A model generated the notes under the pieces. That model had not been told where the DNA came from and made no database searches. It worked only from the letters and a program-made list of their open reading frames with translations. DNA of 64,000 nucleotides, taken from Nonomuraea sp. NBC_00507. Its GTDB lineage: Bacteria; Actinomycetota; Actinomycetes; Streptosporangiales; Streptosporangiaceae. This document shows, piece by piece, positions 16,524 through 23,830 of the stretch. The translations under genes were made by a program, and so were the position numbers. Each line of letters starts with the position of its first letter. The stretch's first letter is position 1. The stretch spans positions 5,146,001 through 5,210,000 of the forward strand of contig NZ_CP107853.1 in the NCBI RefSeq assembly GCF_036013525.1, in the 5' to 3' direction.

Positions 16524-17897
16524 TCAGCCGCTCGAGAGCGTGAAGCCCTGCTCGGTGCCGAAGGCGGTGATGCGGTCCTGCCACGTCTTCAGCGCGGCGG
16601 ACAGGTCGCCGCTGCCGTCGAGGGCCTGGCCCACGGTGTCCTTGAAGATGCTGTTGGCGTACACCTGGAACGGGAGGTACTGCCAGTCGGCCTTCACGGC
16701 GGCCGAGGCGTCGCCGAGGACCTGGTTGATCTTCTGCCCGCCGAAGAACTCCTGCGGCGCGTCACGGAAGGACGGGTCGTCGAGCAGCGTCTTGGTCGCG
16801 GGGAACAGCCCCGCCTCCTCGTTCAGCGACTTGACCGCCTCCGGGTCGGAGTTGAGCCACTGCGCGAAGGCCACGGCGGCCGGGATGTTCTTGCTCTGCG
16901 GGATGACCGCCACCGACGAGCCGCCGTTCTCGGCGTTGATCGGCTTGGCCGCGTCGTGCTGCGGCATCGGGGCGACCGCCCACTTGCCCTTCGTCTGCGG
17001 GATGGAGTTGATGATGCCGTTCGGGGCCCACGCGCCTGTCATCCAGACCGCGTACTTGCCGGAGCCCATGCCCTTCCACCACTCGTCGGTCCAGCCGGGC
17101 TGCGGGTCGACCAGCTTCTCGCCGAGCAGGGTGCCGAAGGTGCCGACGAACTGCTTGACGCCGGGGTCGGTGGCGAGCGTGACGCTGACCTGGCTCTCGC
17201 CCGAGGTCTTGAACGGCGTGCCGCCCGCCTGCCAGATCAGGCTGTCCACGCCGCCGGCGTCGCCGGGGTCGATGGAGGTGATGAAGTTGTCCGCGTTGTC
17301 GGCCTTGATCTTCTTGGCCGCCTCGATGAACTCTGCCCACGTCTTCGGCGGCTCGATCTTCAGCTTCTCGAAGATGTCCTTGCGGTAGAACATCGCCATG
17401 GGGCCGGTGTCCTGCGGGATGCCGTACACGCCGCCGTTGATCGCCACCTGGCCCCACGCCGCGGGGGCGAACTTGTCCTTGAGCGCGTCGGAGCCGTGCT
17501 CGGCGAGGTTGACGACCTGCTTGGAGAGCGCGAACTGGGGCAGCGCGAAGTACTCGATCTGCGCCACGTCGGGCGCGCCGGAGCCGGCCTTGATCGCGGT
17601 CTGCAGCTTGGTGTACTGGTCGGCGGACTGCCCCGCGTTCACCACGTTGACCTTGATGTTCGGATATTTCGCCTGGAAGCGGGCGACGGTCTTCTCGATC
17701 CCCGTGACCCACGTCCAGAAGGTCAGCTCGGCCGGCTTGCTCAGCGCGTCCTGGACGGCGGCCGACGCGCTCGGGGCGGCGGCCGGGGCGGTGGTGGCGC
17801 CCCCGCCGCTGCCGCCGCCGCACGCGGCCAGTGCCAGTGACAGGGCGGTGGCGACCCCGGCGGTCATCACACCGCGCCGCGATGGAAGAGTTCTCAT
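16524..17897 (-). CDS. Sugar ABC transporter substrate-binding lipoprotein
   Basis: A 457-residue extracytoplasmic binding protein. The signal peptide ends in the lipobox LAAC with Cys26, so it is lipid-anchored. The mature protein has the family-1 solute-binding pattern (LTFWTWVTGIEKTVARF, NGGVYGIPQDTGPMAMFYRK, MTGAWAPNG). ATG 17897 follows AAGGAAA. It is the third gene of the importer operon read leftward from 19761. The linked GH42 gene and LacI regulator suggest a galactoside ligand, which is inference. Confidence 0.93.
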   Translation of the reverse strand: MRTLPSRRGVMTAGVATALSLALAACGGGSGGGATTAPAAAPSASAAVQDALSKPAELTFWTWVTGIEKTVARFQAKYPNIKVNVVNAGQSADQYTKLQTAIKAGSGAPDVAQIEYFALPQFALSKQVVNLAEHGSDALKDKFAPAAWGQVAINGGVYGIPQDTGPMAMFYRKDIFEKLKIEPPKTWAEFIEAAKKIKADNADNFITSIDPGDAGGVDSLIWQAGGTPFKTSGESQVSVTLATDPGVKQFVGTFGTLLGEKLVDPQPGWTDEWWKGMGSGKYAVWMTGAWAPNGIINSIPQTKGKWAVAPMPQHDAAKPINAENGGSSVAVIPQSKNIPAAVAFAQWLNSDPEAVKSLNEEAGLFPATKTLLDDPSFRDAPQEFFGGQKINQVLGDASAAVKADWQYLPFQVYANSIFKDTVGQALDGSGDLSAALKTWQDRITAFGTEQGFTLSSG

Positions 17898-17920
17898 GGG
17901 CGTTTCCTTATTCACGGGGG

Positions 17921-18844
17921 TTATTGCTTGACGCTGCCGGTGGCCAGACCCGACTGCCAGAACCGCTGCAGCACCAGGAAGGCGATGATCAGCGGCACGA
18001 TGGACAGCAGGCTGCCGGTCAGGATGAGGCTGTAGGTGGCGTCGACGGCGCCGGAGGTGCCGCTGTTGGCCTGGGCGTTCCACTGGTTGAGCCCGACGGT
18101 GAGGGGGAACCAGTCCGGCGTGTTCAGCACGATCAGCGGCAGGAAGTAGTTGTTCCACGTCGCGACCAGTGAGAAGAGCAGGACCGTGACGAATCCGGGG
18201 GCGAGCAGCCGCAGCGCGATGGTGCGGAAGATCCTGAACTCGCCCGCCCCGTCGATCCGGGCCGACTCCAGGATCGAGTCGGGGACCGCGTCGGCCGCGT
18301 AGACGCGCATCAGGTAGAGGCCGAACGGGCTGCACAACGACGGGATGAGCACCGCCCACGGGGTGTCGACGAGGCCGATCTGGCTGAACAGCAAATACGT
18401 CGGCACGGCGAGGGCCGTCCCCGGGATGGAGATCGCGCCGAGCACGACCGCGAACAGCAGCTTGCGGCCGGGGAAGTCATACTTCGCCAGGGCGTATCCG
18501 CCGATGGTGGCCAGCAGGGCCGCCCCGCCGGCGCCCACCACGGAGTAGAGCACGGTGTTGCCGAACCAGCGCAGGAAGATGCCGTTGTTGTAGCTCAGGG
18601 TCTCGGCGATGTTGGCGAACAGGTGGAAGTCCCCGCCGAACCAGAGCCCGAAGGTCGAGAACAGATCCGCGCTGGTCTTGCTGGAGTTGGCCAGCAACCA
18701 GAACAGCGGCAGGACCGCGTACCCGAACATGACCAGCATGATCAGGGTGAGGACGGGGCTCTTGCCCCGGCGCCTGGCCTTGATGGATCGGTGCGCGCCC
18801 CGCTGGGCGGTGGTGGCGGCGGGCGCGCCGGCGACGGCCGTCAC
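17921..18844 (-). CDS. Carbohydrate ABC transporter permease (MalG/LacG type)
   Basis: A 307-residue inner-membrane permease with six predicted membrane segments. The EAA loop is ESARIDGAGEFRIFRTIALRL, the site that contacts the ATPase. Its start overlaps the upstream permease stop by four bases, and 23 bases separate it from the binding-protein gene. No ATPase is encoded in this operon; in related bacteria such importers share a general ATPase (MsiK type). Confidence 0.93.
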   Translation of the reverse strand: MTAVAGAPAATTAQRGAHRSIKARRRGKSPVLTLIMLVMFGYAVLPLFWLLANSSKTSADLFSTFGLWFGGDFHLFANIAETLSYNNGIFLRWFGNTVLYSVVGAGGAALLATIGGYALAKYDFPGRKLLFAVVLGAISIPGTALAVPTYLLFSQIGLVDTPWAVLIPSLCSPFGLYLMRVYAADAVPDSILESARIDGAGEFRIFRTIALRLLAPGFVTVLLFSLVATWNNYFLPLIVLNTPDWFPLTVGLNQWNAQANSGTSGAVDATYSLILTGSLLSIVPLIIAFLVLQRFWQSGLATGSVKQ

Positions 18845-19761
18845 AGCGTCTGCTCCCTTCTCGCCGTGATGAGCTGCACCACGTACGCCACCACGACGGT
18901 GACCAGGCCCAGCACGACGGCGACGGCGGCCGAGTAGTTGATCTGCTGGCCGTTGAACGCCAGGTTGTAGGCGTACATGTTGGGCGTGTAGCTCGTTGTG
19001 ATCACCGAGGGCGCGAGCTTCTGGAGGATGTTCGGCTCGTTGAAGAGCTGGAAGCTGCCGATGATCGAGAAGACGGTGGCCACGAGCAGCGCGGGCCGCA
19101 GGGCGGGCAGCTTGATGCTCCAGGCGATACGGATGGCCCCCGCACCGTCCATTTCGGCGGCCTCGTAAAGCTCATCCGGGATGGCCCGCAGCGCGGCGTA
19201 CAGGATGATCATGTTGTAGCCGACGTACTCCCAGGTCACCATGTTGCCGATGGAGCCCAGCATCCAGGAGCGCGACATCAGGTCGGGGAGTGTGACGCCG
19301 AAGACGTCGCCGATCTGGCCCACCAGGCCGAACTCGTCGCCGTACATGTAGCCCCACATGAGGGCCGCCACGACGGCCGGCACCGCGTACGGCATGAAGA
19401 TCGTGATGCGGAACAGGGACGGCCAGCGCAGCCGGCCGCTGTCGATCGCGAGCGCGCATCCCAGGGCGATGAGCAGCATGATCGGCACCTGCACGACCAG
19501 GAAGAGCGCCACGCGGAGCAGGCCGGCGCCGAACAACGCGTCGCCGACGGCGCGGGTGTAGTTGGCCAGACCGGCGAAGACCGTGCCACCGATCAGGCGG
19601 TCCTGGAAGAAGCTCAGGTAGATCGCGTACAGCAGCGGCGCGACCACCGTGATCAGGAAGACCACGAAGAACGGCAGGAAGAAGGCGTAGCCGGCGACGC
19701 GCAGGCGCACGAACGGCCGGGCGAGGCCGGCCTGCCGGAGCCCGGTGGCCGGCGCGGTCAT
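18841..19761 (-). CDS. Carbohydrate ABC transporter permease (MalF/LacF type)
   Basis: A 306-residue permease, first gene of the sugar importer operon. Six membrane segments are visible; the EAA loop reads YEAAEMDGAGAIRIAWSIKL. It is divergent from the LacI gene at 20081, with two palindromic operators in the 320-bp gap. It pairs with the 17921 permease to form the channel. Confidence 0.93.
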   Translation of the reverse strand: MTAPATGLRQAGLARPFVRLRVAGYAFFLPFFVVFLITVVAPLLYAIYLSFFQDRLIGGTVFAGLANYTRAVGDALFGAGLLRVALFLVVQVPIMLLIALGCALAIDSGRLRWPSLFRITIFMPYAVPAVVAALMWGYMYGDEFGLVGQIGDVFGVTLPDLMSRSWMLGSIGNMVTWEYVGYNMIILYAALRAIPDELYEAAEMDGAGAIRIAWSIKLPALRPALLVATVFSIIGSFQLFNEPNILQKLAPSVITTSYTPNMYAYNLAFNGQQINYSAAVAVVLGLVTVVVAYVVQLITARREQTL

Positions 19762-19898
19762 TCCGTGCTCCAGTGTGATGTTCGCGTTGCCATGGGGACT
19801 GGCACTGAACTCTCCTTGTCGGGGCGTCTACGGCCTGGCAACCGCAGCGCTACCTGCGCCACCGTGTCCTGACTCCAGTGGCAGTCGCGATGATCGTG

Positions 19899-19912
19899 TG
19901 TTTGCGCAAACA
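19899..19912. promoter_or_regulatory. LacI-type operator (importer side)
   Basis: tgtttgcgcaaaca is a perfect 14-bp palindrome about 140 bases upstream of the importer operon start. It matches the second site at 20038 except at the centre. The rest of the 19762-20080 gap shows no gene. Confidence 0.7.
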
Positions 19913-20037
19913 TGATGAAGACGATCTGTAGTCTGGACTTGCCGCCGGAATCATGTCAATAGGTAACCGTCAGTTAACACAACTGCCTATTTTCGCCACA
20001 TTTGTTGCCGACCGAAGCGGTCGTTGACGGACCGGCC

Positions 20038-20053
20038 ATGTTTGCGTAAACAT
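20038..20053. promoter_or_regulatory. LacI-type operator (regulator side)
   Basis: atgtttgcgtaaacat is a near-perfect 16-bp palindrome, with arms ATGTTT/AAACAT, 28 bases before the GTG of the LacI gene. The paired sites suggest repression of both divergent promoters, possibly through looping. Confidence 0.7.
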
Positions 20054-20080
20054 CATGCGAGACTTCGTACGGAGGTGTGA

Positions 20081-21127
20081 GTGGACGGCGCCACCCAGGA
20101 AACGGCGGCAGGACGACGCACGCGCAGGCGGCCGTCCATGGCCGATGTCGCCGCGATGGCCGGGGTCTCCAGCCAGACGGTCTCCCGGGTGGCCAACAAC
20201 CGCACCAACGTGGAGGACGAGACCCGCCAGCGGGTCCTGTCCGCCATGCGGGTGCTCGGCTACCGGCCCAACACGGCCGCGCGTGCCCTGGTCACCGGCC
20301 AGTTCCGCACCTTGGGGCTGATCAGCTTCGGGCTCGGCAGCTTCGGCAACGCACGCACGGTCGACTCCATCACGCGCGCGGCGCAGCGGGCCGGCTACAC
20401 CGTGAACATGATCGCCATCGAGTCGCAGACCGAGCAGGCCGTGCACGAGGCGTTCGACCAGCTCACGATGCAGGCGGTCGACGGCATCGTGCTCATCGAG
20501 GCGCAGATCCTCGACACGCCGGCGCTGCGCCTGCCGCCGGGCGTGCCGGTCGTGATGGCCGACGGCGACGTCAGCCACCGCCATCCCATGGTCGACACCG
20601 ACCAGGCGCTCGGCGCCCGGCTCATCACCCGTCACCTGCTCGACCTCGGCCACGAGACGGTCTGGCACGTCGCCGGGCCCGAGGACTCCTACGCCGCGCG
20701 GCGGCGGGCCGAGTCGTGGCACGCGACGCTCAAGGAGGCGGGCGCCGCGGTCCCGCAGCTGCTGTACGGGGACTGGAGCGCGGGCAGCGGCTACGAGGCC
20801 GGCCGCGTCCTGGCCCGGCGGCCCGGCGTCACGGCCGTCTTCGCCGCCAACGACCAGATGGCGCTCGGCGTGATGCGCGCGATGGTCCAGGCGGGCCGGC
20901 GCGTCCCCGAGGACGTCAGCATCGCCGGGTTCGACGACCTCGACGAGTCGGCTTACCTGTCCCCGCCGCTCACCACCGTCCGCCAGGACTTCGACGTGGT
21001 GGCGGATCGGATCGTGTCGCTCATGATCGACCAGATCGAGGGCGGCACGGTCCCGTCCGCGACCGCTTTCGTCGGCCCCGAGCTGATCGTGAGGGAGAGC
21101 ACCGCCGCGCCGCCGCCATCGGCCTGA
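20081..21127 (+). CDS. LacI-family transcriptional regulator of galactoside genes
   Basis: A 348-residue regulator. GTG 20081 follows GGAGG at 20071-20075. The HTH is SMADVAAMAGVSSQTVSRVA; the hinge and periplasmic-binding-like domain follow (FAANDQMALGVMRAM, SIAGFDDLDE). The divergent sugar importer and the downstream GH42 gene are its likely targets. After the TGA at 21125 the same frame stays open for another 134 codons through an acidic repeat region; see the repeat entry and findings. Confidence 0.93.
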   Translation: MDGATQETAAGRRTRRRPSMADVAAMAGVSSQTVSRVANNRTNVEDETRQRVLSAMRVLGYRPNTAARALVTGQFRTLGLISFGLGSFGNARTVDSITRAAQRAGYTVNMIAIESQTEQAVHEAFDQLTMQAVDGIVLIEAQILDTPALRLPPGVPVVMADGDVSHRHPMVDTDQALGARLITRHLLDLGHETVWHVAGPEDSYAARRRAESWHATLKEAGAAVPQLLYGDWSAGSGYEAGRVLARRPGVTAVFAANDQMALGVMRAMVQAGRRVPEDVSIAGFDDLDESAYLSPPLTTVRQDFDVVADRIVSLMIDQIEGGTVPSATAFVGPELIVRESTAAPPPSA

Positions 21128-21204
21128 TCCCGCCGCCTCACCCCGCCCACCCGCCCGTCCACTACGCCCACCATCCAACAGCCCGCACCGGCTCCACGGG
21201 CCGC

Positions 21205-21475
21205 GACGAAGAAAGACGACCCGTCTGCCCGACGGGGCACCGACGAAGAACACGACCTGTCGGCCCGTCCGGCCGGGCCGACGAAGAAAGGCGACCTGTC
21301 AGCCCGACGGGGCGCCGACGAAGAAGAGGACCTGTCGGCCCGACCGGGCGCCGACCAGGAAGAAGACCTGTCGGCCCGACCGGGCCGCGGTGACGAAGAT
21401 GACCTGTCGGTCCACCGGGCCGCGACGAAGAAAACGATCCCGGCGGCCCCACCGGGCCGCGACGAAGAGAAGGGA
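21205..21475 (+). repeat. Imperfect ~37-bp tandem repeat array with palindromic cores
   Basis: Eight imperfect units, each headed by GACGAAGA or a variant, start near 21205, 21242, 21280, 21317, 21353, 21392, 21424 and 21461. Most carry CCTGTCGGCCCGACCGGG, whose GGCCCG-AC-CGGGCC part is self-complementary. Core spacing is 36, 39, 36, 36, 36 and about 35 bases. The array fills most of the 388-base gap between the LacI stop and the GH42 start. It is open in several frames on both strands but has no credible start codon. Confidence 0.9.
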
Positions 21476-21515
21476 GGAGCGGCGGACCTCGCCCGTCGAG
21501 GCCGCCGCGCCGACG

Positions 21516-23603
21516 ATGAACGCCGTACCTGACGATGTCACGCCGGTCTCCGGCACCGCCGGAGCCCCGTCCTCGGGCGAGCGGCTCTGGCGCCGGCTGG
21601 GCGGCGTGGCCTTCGGCGGCGACTACAACCCCGAGCAGTGGCCGGCCGAGACGAGGGCAGAGGACCTGCGGCTCATGGCCGAGGCCCGGGTGAACCTCGT
21701 CACCGTCGGCGTGTTCGGCTGGGCCCGCGTGGAGCCGGCACGCGGAGCGTACGACTTCTCCTTCTTCGACCAGGTCCTGGATGACCAGCACGCGCACGGG
21801 ATCACCGCCGACCTGGCCACCATGACCGCTTCGCCGCCGCCGTGGCTCGTCCACGAGCATCCTGAGATTCTGCCGGTCACCGCGGACGGCACCGTGCTGG
21901 GTCCGGGCGGGCGCCAGCACTTCTGCCCGTCCAGCCCCGTCTACCGGGAACGGGCCGCGCTGCTGGTGGAGCGGCTGGCCGCCCACTACCGGGGCCATCC
22001 GGCCCTCGGGCTGTGGCACGTCGGCAACGAGTACGGCTGTCACATCCCCGCCTGCTACTGCGAGGTGTCGGCTGACGACTTCCGCCGCTGGCTGCGGGAG
22101 CGGTACGGCGACGACGTCGAGGCGCTGAACGACGCCTGGTCGACGGACTTCTGGTCGCAGCGTTACGCGTCCTTCGACCACATCCGCCCGCCCAGGGTGG
22201 CTCCGACCTACCCCAATCCGGCCCAGCAACTCGACTACCTGCGCTTCAGTAACGAGGCGTTGCGCGCCTGTTTCGACCTGGAGGCCGGCATCCTGCGGCG
22301 GGTCACCCCCGAGGTGCCGATCACCACGAACTTCCTGATGGGGCTGAAGGCCGTGGACGTCTTCGACTGGGCGCCGAGGCTGGATGTCGTGGCGGTCGAC
22401 TCCTACCCCGACCCCCACGACGAGCGGCCGCATCTGTTCCCCGGCCTGGTCTACGACACGATGCGCGGCGCCGGAGGAGGGCGGCCCTGGATCCTGATGG
22501 AGCAGGCGCCGAGCGCGGTGAACTGGCGGGCCAGGAACGCGATCAAGCAGCCGGGCCAGATGCGGCTGTGGAGCTGGCAGGCCATCGCGCACGGCGCCGA
22601 CGCGATCCTCTACTTCCAGTGGCGGCAGTCACGCGGCGGCGCCGAGAAGTTCCACTCGGGCATGGTGCCGCACGCGGGGCCCGACAGCCGGGTCCACCGC
22701 GAGATCGCCGCGCTCGGTAAGGAGCTGGCCTCGGTGCCCGACCTGGTCGGCACGCGGGTCCGCAACCGGGTGGCGATCCTGCTCGACTGGAACAGCTGGT
22801 GGGCTCTGGAGCTCGACTCCCACCCCTCGGACGGCGTGCGCCAGGAGGAGCGCCTGCTCGACCACTACGGCCCCCTGTTCGACCTCGGCGTGGGCGTGGA
22901 CGTGGTGCCGCCCTCGGCCGACCTGGCCGGCTACGCGCTCGTCGTTGTGCCGAACCTGTACCTCTTGTCGAGCGAGGACGCGCAGCGGGTCTCGGCGTAC
23001 GTCTCCGGCGGCGGCGCGCTGGTCGTCTCCTTCTTCAGCGGGATCGTCGACGAGCACGACCGGGTCCACCTGGGCGGTTATCCGGCGCCACTGCGTGAGG
23101 TCCTCGGGGTGCGGGTCGAGGAGTTCTGCCCGGCGGCCGAGCGCGAGACGTTCCCCGTCCGCGGCTACGGGGCGCTCGCGCACCTCGAAGGTGTCGCCGA
23201 CCTGTGGCGCGAGGATCTCCGGCTGGCCGGCGCCGAGCTGGAGATCGCCTTCGACTCTCCGGACTGGGCCGGCCGCCCGGCGGCGACCCGGCACGAGTTC
23301 GGCCAGGGGACGGCACGCTACCTCTCGACCCGGCTCGACCCCGCCACCATGCGGGCGGTGCTCGGTCGGGCGCTCGCCGAAGCGGGAGTGACTCCCGTCG
23401 TCGAGGGCCTGCCTGCCGGGGTGCAGGCGAGCGTCCGCGAAGGCGCCGGGCGCAGCTTCCTGATCTTGCTGAATCACACCGGCGACAAACACGACATCAC
23501 CCTCCCCGGTGGGTGGACCGCCGCACTCGACTCATCCGGGGAAGAGGGCGGCGTCGTCACCCTGCCCCCGTCTGGCGTCACTGTGCTCCGGCGAGTCCAA
23601 TAA
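21516..23603 (+). CDS. Beta-galactosidase, glycoside hydrolase family 42
   Basis: A 695-residue enzyme hydrolysing terminal beta-galactosides. GH42 signatures are FGGDYNPEQWP near the start, the acid/base Glu172 in WHVGNEYG and the nucleophile Glu329 in ILMEQAPS. Cys137, Cys175, Cys180 and Cys182 fit the zinc cluster of many GH42 proteins. A trimerisation and small C-terminal beta domain complete the normal length. No signal peptide, so it is cytoplasmic and acts on imported galactosides. ATG 21516 is the first credible start, but its GGGAGGAG (21472-21479) is 36 bases away, so the start is the least certain point. Confidence 0.92.
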   Translation: MNAVPDDVTPVSGTAGAPSSGERLWRRLGGVAFGGDYNPEQWPAETRAEDLRLMAEARVNLVTVGVFGWARVEPARGAYDFSFFDQVLDDQHAHGITADLATMTASPPPWLVHEHPEILPVTADGTVLGPGGRQHFCPSSPVYRERAALLVERLAAHYRGHPALGLWHVGNEYGCHIPACYCEVSADDFRRWLRERYGDDVEALNDAWSTDFWSQRYASFDHIRPPRVAPTYPNPAQQLDYLRFSNEALRACFDLEAGILRRVTPEVPITTNFLMGLKAVDVFDWAPRLDVVAVDSYPDPHDERPHLFPGLVYDTMRGAGGGRPWILMEQAPSAVNWRARNAIKQPGQMRLWSWQAIAHGADAILYFQWRQSRGGAEKFHSGMVPHAGPDSRVHREIAALGKELASVPDLVGTRVRNRVAILLDWNSWWALELDSHPSDGVRQEERLLDHYGPLFDLGVGVDVVPPSADLAGYALVVVPNLYLLSSEDAQRVSAYVSGGGALVVSFFSGIVDEHDRVHLGGYPAPLREVLGVRVEEFCPAAERETFPVRGYGALAHLEGVADLWREDLRLAGAELEIAFDSPDWAGRPAATRHEFGQGTARYLSTRLDPATMRAVLGRALAEAGVTPVVEGLPAGVQASVREGAGRSFLILLNHTGDKHDITLPGGWTAALDSSGEEGGVVTLPPSGVTVLRRVQ

Positions 23604-23649
23604 GCATCACTCTGCGTGAGATCTCCGTCGTAACGGTCACGAACCGTGC

Positions 23650-23666
23650 GCTGACAAAGAGTCAGC
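23650..23666 (+). terminator. Possible hairpin after the GH42 gene
   Basis: GCTGAC-aaaga-GTCAGC forms a perfect 6-bp stem about 46 bases after the GH42 stop. No U tract follows. The rest of 23604-23830 holds only a second short dyad (TGCCC-cat-GGGCA at 23712-23724) and presumably the conservon promoter. Confidence 0.4.
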
Positions 23667-23830
23667 ACGACTTTCGGGACAATTGTTCGCATCCGTACCT
23701 TGAAGTCCATGTGCCCCATGGGCATAGTGGACCAACCACAGGCGTCCCAGTCGTGGCAGGCACTCTCGGGGGGGTACCGGCCCGCGACTGCCCAGAGGCG
23801 CACCACCCCGTGCGGAATTGGACAAAATGG

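Noticed and set aside
21205..21475. Repeat array as a CRISPR
   Set aside because: Units are contiguous and degenerate, with no unique spacers and no cas genes.
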